Made by a program: the position numbers and the translations under genes. From assembly GCF_040358985.1 (NCBI RefSeq), contig NZ_CP132932.1, forward strand, positions 3,596,001 through 3,660,000: 64,000 bases of DNA. Direction: 5' to 3'. This DNA comes from Tunturibacter empetritectus. GTDB taxonomy: Bacteria; Acidobacteriota; Terriglobia; Terriglobales; Acidobacteriaceae. The notes under the pieces were generated by a model. The model was given only the letters and a program-made list of their open reading frames with translations, was not told the origin of the DNA and did no database searches. Shown in pieces: positions 60,958 to 64,000 of this stretch (position 1 is its first letter; each line of letters opens with the position of its first letter).

Positions 60958-63900
60958 GCTTTTTTCGTGCGTGGGACTGGCTTTGAGGCAGGTGCTTTCT
61001 TGTTCGGTGCCGATTCTGGAGTTGCTGCTTTGCTTATTGTGGACTTCTTTGCGGCTTTTGGCGTGATGCTTTTGGGGGATCTTTCTTCCGGTTTGGCGGC
61101 GCTTGCTTTGGCCAGGCCGGTCTTCTTTTCGGGGGCGATGAATTTGGCTTTTGGCTGTTTGACCGCGTCGGGGGCTGCGGCGATGTTTGCGGGCTGAGGG
61201 CCGGCGTGGCTGGTGCCGTTGCGGCTGGCGAAGGCTTGGCTTCCTAAAGACGGGTTGTGGGAGGCGTAGTAGCGGGCGAGGAAGCTGCCGGTGTGGGAGG
61301 CGGCGACGGTGGCGATCTGCTCGGGCGTGCCGTGGGCGATGATACGGCCGCCGCCTTCGCCGCCTTCGGGTCCCATGTCGAGGATGTAGTCGGCGTTGCG
61401 GATGATGTCGAGGTTGTGCTCGATGATGATGACGGTGTTGCCGAGGTCGGTTAACCGGTGGAGGACTTCGAGGAGCTTGCGCACGTCGTCGAAGTGGAGG
61501 CCGGTGGTGGGCTCGTCGAGGAGGTAGAGGGTGCGGCCGGTCTGGCGCTTGGAGAGCTCGCGGGCCAGCTTCATACGCTGGGCTTCGCCGCCGGAGAGGG
61601 TGGTGGCGGACTGGCCAAGATGGATGTAGCCGAGGCCTACATCGACGAGGGTTTGCAGCTTTACGTTGACGGTTGGGATGTCTTTGAGGATGGGGACGGC
61701 GTCGGCGATGGGGAGGTCGAGGAGATCGGCGATGGAGTAGCCGTTGAACTTGACGGAGAGGGTCTCTTGATTGTAACGGCGGCCGTTACATACTTCGCAG
61801 AGGACGTAGACGTCGGGGAGGAAGTTCATCTCGATGCGGCGCTGGCCTTCGCCCTGGCAGGCCTCGCAGCGTCCGCCCTGAACGTTGAAGGAGAAACGGC
61901 CGGGTTTGTAGCCGCGCTCGCGAGACTCGGGGAGCATGGCGAAGAGATCTCTTATCGCCGTGAACACTCCTGTATAGGTAGCAGGATTGCTGCGTGGGGT
62001 GCGGCCGATGGGGGACTGGTCGATCTGGATTACTTTGTCTAGCTGGTCAATACCGATGACCTTGCCGTGCTGGCCGGGCTCTTCGCGGCTGCCGTAGAGT
62101 TCTTTTGCCAGGGAGCGGTACAGAATGTCGTTGACTAGCGTGCTTTTGCCGGAGCCGCTGACGCCGGTGATGACGGTCATGACGCCGAGGGGGAAGTGGG
62201 CGGTGACGTTCTGGAGATTGTGGGAGTGGGCGTCTTCGACGGTGATCCAGTTGCCGGTGAGGGCGCGCGGGTTGGTGCGGGCTAAGATCTCGATCTTGCC
62301 GGCGAGGTACTGGCCGGTGATGGACGCTGGGTTGTCCATGATTTGTTGGGGGGTGCCGTCGGCGATGAGGAGACCGCCGTTTTTTCCTGCGCCGGGGCCG
62401 AGGTCGAGGACGTAGTCGGCTTTGCGGATGGTGTCTTCATCGTGCTCGACGACGAGGACGGTGTTGCCGAGGTCGCGAAGGTTTTCGAGGGCATTGATGA
62501 GGCGCTGATTGTCGCGCTGGTGGAGGCCGATGGAGGGCTCGTCGAGGACGTAGAGGACGCCGCGGAGGCGGGAGCCAATCTGTGTGGCGAGGCGGATGCG
62601 CTGGCCTTCGCCCCCGGAGAGGGTGGCGGCGCTGCGGTCGAGTGCGAGGTAGCCAAGGCCGACGGCGTTGAGGAACTCGAGGCGCTCGATGATCTCGCGC
62701 TGGAGGCGGTCGGCGATGATGCGGTCGCGGCCTACGAAGTTCATGTTGCGCGCTGAGGTGAGGGCGCGCTCCAGGGGGAGGGCGGTGAAGTCGGCGATGG
62801 AGGCGCTGTTTACGGTTACGGCGAGGGATTCGGGGCGGAGGCGGCGGCCTTTGCAGACGGGACAGAGGGTCGCGGACATGTACTGCATCATGTACTCGCG
62901 GTAGCCCTCGGATTTGGTGTCTTCGAGGTTGGAGCGGAGGTATTCGAAGATGCCGTGGAAGCCGGTGCGGCCTGCTTCGGCGCGCGGAGGGCCGTATAGG
63001 AAGAGATTCTGGTGTTCGGTGGTGAGGTCTTCGAAGGGCAGCTTGATGTTGATCTTGGTTTTTTCGGCGAAGAGCTTGATGAGGCGGAGGAGGTAGGCGG
63101 AGCCGGAGCCTGGGCCCATGGCGCCGTCGAGCAGGGGCTTGGACCAGTCGGTGATGGTCTTGGCGGGGTCGAAGTCGTAGATGCTGCCGAGGCCGTGGCA
63201 GTTGGGGCAGGCGCCGTAGTTGGAGTTGAAGGAGAAGCTGCGGGGCTCGAGGCGGGGGACGTTGATGCCGCAGTCGGGGCAGGCCATGGAGGAGGAGTAG
63301 AGGGTTTCGTCCATGCCGTGGATGGCGATGAGGACAAGGCCGTTGGCCATCTGAAGGGCTTTGGCGACGGAGGTTTCGAGGCGGCGGGTGTCGTACTTTG
63401 GCGCGGCGTTGGCTAAAGCGGCGGTGGTGTTATCGGGCGGGAGGGGTTTGAGGATGATGCGGTCGACTACGGCTTCGATGGTGTGGTTTTTGCGTTTTTC
63501 GAGGCGCATGCCTTCGGTGAGCTCGGTCATCTCGCCGTCGATACGGGCGCGGAAGCCTTGCTGGTCGAGTGCTTCGAGTTCTTCGCGGAACTCGCCTTTG
63601 CGTCCGCGGACGATGGGGGCGTAGACGGTGATGCGCTCGCCGGGGGAGAGGCTGGCGATACGTTCGACGATCTGCTCGGCGGACTGGCGGGTGATGGGGC
63701 GGTGGCAGTTGGGGCAGTGGGGTTGGCCTACGCTCGCGTACAACAGCCTCAGGTAATCATAGATCTCTGTGATGGTGCCGACGGTGGAGCGGGGGCTGCG
63801 GGAGGTGGTCTTTTGCTCGATGGAGATGGCGGGGGAGAGGCCGTCGATGGCGTCGACGTCGGGGCGCTCCATCTGGTCTAAGAATTGCCGGGCGTATGCC

Positions 63901-64000
63901 GATAAGGTCTCTACGTAGCGGCGTTGGCCCTCTGCGTAGATGGTGTCGAAGGCGAGGGAGGATTTTCCGGAGCCGGAGAGGCCGGTGACGACGGTGAGGG
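60954..64000 (-). CDS. uvrA: Excinuclease ABC subunit UvrA (N-terminus outside window)
   Basis: More than 1010 residues visible; the frame is open to the window edge and starts within [20 protein letters not shown], the first Walker A. UvrA finds DNA damage and hands it to UvrB. Also visible: first zinc site CPNCHRPI, second Walker [13 protein letters not shown], zinc finger [13 protein letters not shown]...CEVCNGRRY, both signature motifs ([24 protein letters not shown]) and both Walker B regions. Unusual is a 100-residue C-terminal tail after FLARYYASH, rich in Lys, Ala and Pro (17 lysines in its last 70 residues), absent from most UvrA proteins. Confidence 0.96.
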   Translation of the reverse strand, partial: LTVVTGLSGSGKSSLAFDTIYAEGQRRYVETLSAYARQFLDQMERPDVDAIDGLSPAISIEQKTTSRSPRSTVGTITEIYDYLRLLYASVGQPHCPNCHRPITRQSAEQIVERIASLSPGERITVYAPIVRGRKGEFREELEALDQQGFRARIDGEMTELTEGMRLEKRKNHTIEAVVDRIILKPLPPDNTTAALANAAPKYDTRRLETSVAKALQMANGLVLIAIHGMDETLYSSSMACPDCGINVPRLEPRSFSFNSNYGACPNCHGLGSIYDFDPAKTITDWSKPLLDGAMGPGSGSAYLLRLIKLFAEKTKINIKLPFEDLTTEHQNLFLYGPPRAEAGRTGFHGIFEYLRSNLEDTKSEGYREYMMQYMSATLCPVCKGRRLRPESLAVTVNSASIADFTALPLERALTSARNMNFVGRDRIIADRLQREIIERLEFLNAVGLGYLALDRSAATLSGGEGQRIRLATQIGSRLRGVLYVLDEPSIGLHQRDNQRLINALENLRDLGNTVLVVEHDEDTIRKADYVLDLGPGAGKNGGLLIADGTPQQIMDNPASITGQYLAGKIEILARTNPRALTGNWITVEDAHSHNLQNVTAHFPLGVMTVITGVSGSGKSTLVNDILYRSLAKELYGSREEPGQHGKVIGIDQLDKVIQIDQSPIGRTPRSNPATYTGVFTAIRDLFAMLPESRERGYKPGRFSFNVQGGRCEACQGEGQRRIEMNFLPDVYVLCEVCNGRRYNQETLSVKFNGYSIADLLDLPIADAVPILKDIPTVNVKLQTLVDVGLGYIHLGQSATTLSGGEAQRMKLARELSKRQTGRTLYLLDEPTTGLHFDDVRKLLEVLHRLTDLGNTVIIIEHNLDIIRNADYILDMGPEGGEGGGRIIAHGTPEQIATVAASHTGSFLARYYASHNPSLGSQAFASRNGTSHAGPQPANIAAAPDAVKQPKAKFIAPEKKTGLAKASAAKPEERSPKSITPKAAKKSTISKAATPESAPNKKAPASKPVPRTKKA

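Overview
The window looks like chromosome of an acidobacterium of the Terriglobia group (Edaphobacter / Granulicella / Terriglobus-like). This is inferred from gene content, not from a marker gene. The signs are: two very large Oar-type TonB-dependent receptors with an N-terminal carboxypeptidase-regulatory domain and no SusD partner; several Tat-exported sugar enzymes; a fused RhaD aldolase-dehydrogenase; GC-rich coding sequence; and many dispersed intergenic repeats. No rRNA, tRNA, CRISPR array, phage or transposase gene was found.

Layout. 1-3640: end of a surface-sugar cluster (nucleotide-sugar epimerase cut by the window edge, polyprenyl-phosphate glycosyltransferase, rfbF, rfbG) making CDP-4-keto-6-deoxyglucose. 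3695-8153: queG, a YihY-type membrane protein and an overlapping HAMP/PP2C phosphatase. 8555-13321 (minus): a YVTN beta-propeller lipoprotein and a cytochrome c maturation operon ccmE-ccmA-ybaK-ccmB-ccmC-ccmD, with a CxxxY-type CcmE and a Cys-tRNA(Pro) deacylase gene locked into the operon. 13978-24978: a secreted alpha/beta hydrolase, an LprI-like protein, a YciE-type ferritin-like protein, thiC, an unannotated 33-residue membrane miniprotein, an M28 peptidase, mscL, mtnA and small hypotheticals.

25178-35954 is an L-rhamnose catabolic locus: rhaT divergent from lutA-lutB-lutC-rhaI, then a regulator, the rhaD fusion and rhaB. Rhamnose would be imported, isomerised, phosphorylated and cleaved to DHAP and L-lactaldehyde. 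The SDR half of RhaD would oxidise lactaldehyde to L-lactate and LutABC would take lactate to pyruvate, so one locus covers sugar to central metabolism. The regulator joins an IclR-like helix-turn-helix to a periplasmic-binding-protein sugar sensor. A 20-bp sequence is identical, in opposite orientation, upstream of rhaT/lutA and of rhaI, and is the best operator candidate. lutA appears to start at a CTG codon.

35980-55537: an RNB ribonuclease, then on the minus strand a class II aldolase, an orphan radical SAM enzyme, two tandem GH39 glycosidases, two TonB receptors, a STAS protein, and Tat-exported sugar isomerases with a Gfo/Idh/MocA oxidoreductase: a glycan uptake and processing region. 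55718-64000: doxX-like, pyrE, ridA-like, an AAA+ ATPase, a CPBP protease and uvrA (cut by the window edge) with a 100-residue lysine-rich tail.

Two interspersed repeat families stand out between genes: a 178-bp giant inverted repeat whose half-unit recurs 11 kb away (BIME-like), and a composite repeat (short hairpin, CAACGGCAAAAG-like stuttering, and a CCTTCGCTxCGCTCAGxATGAC block) seen at six places.
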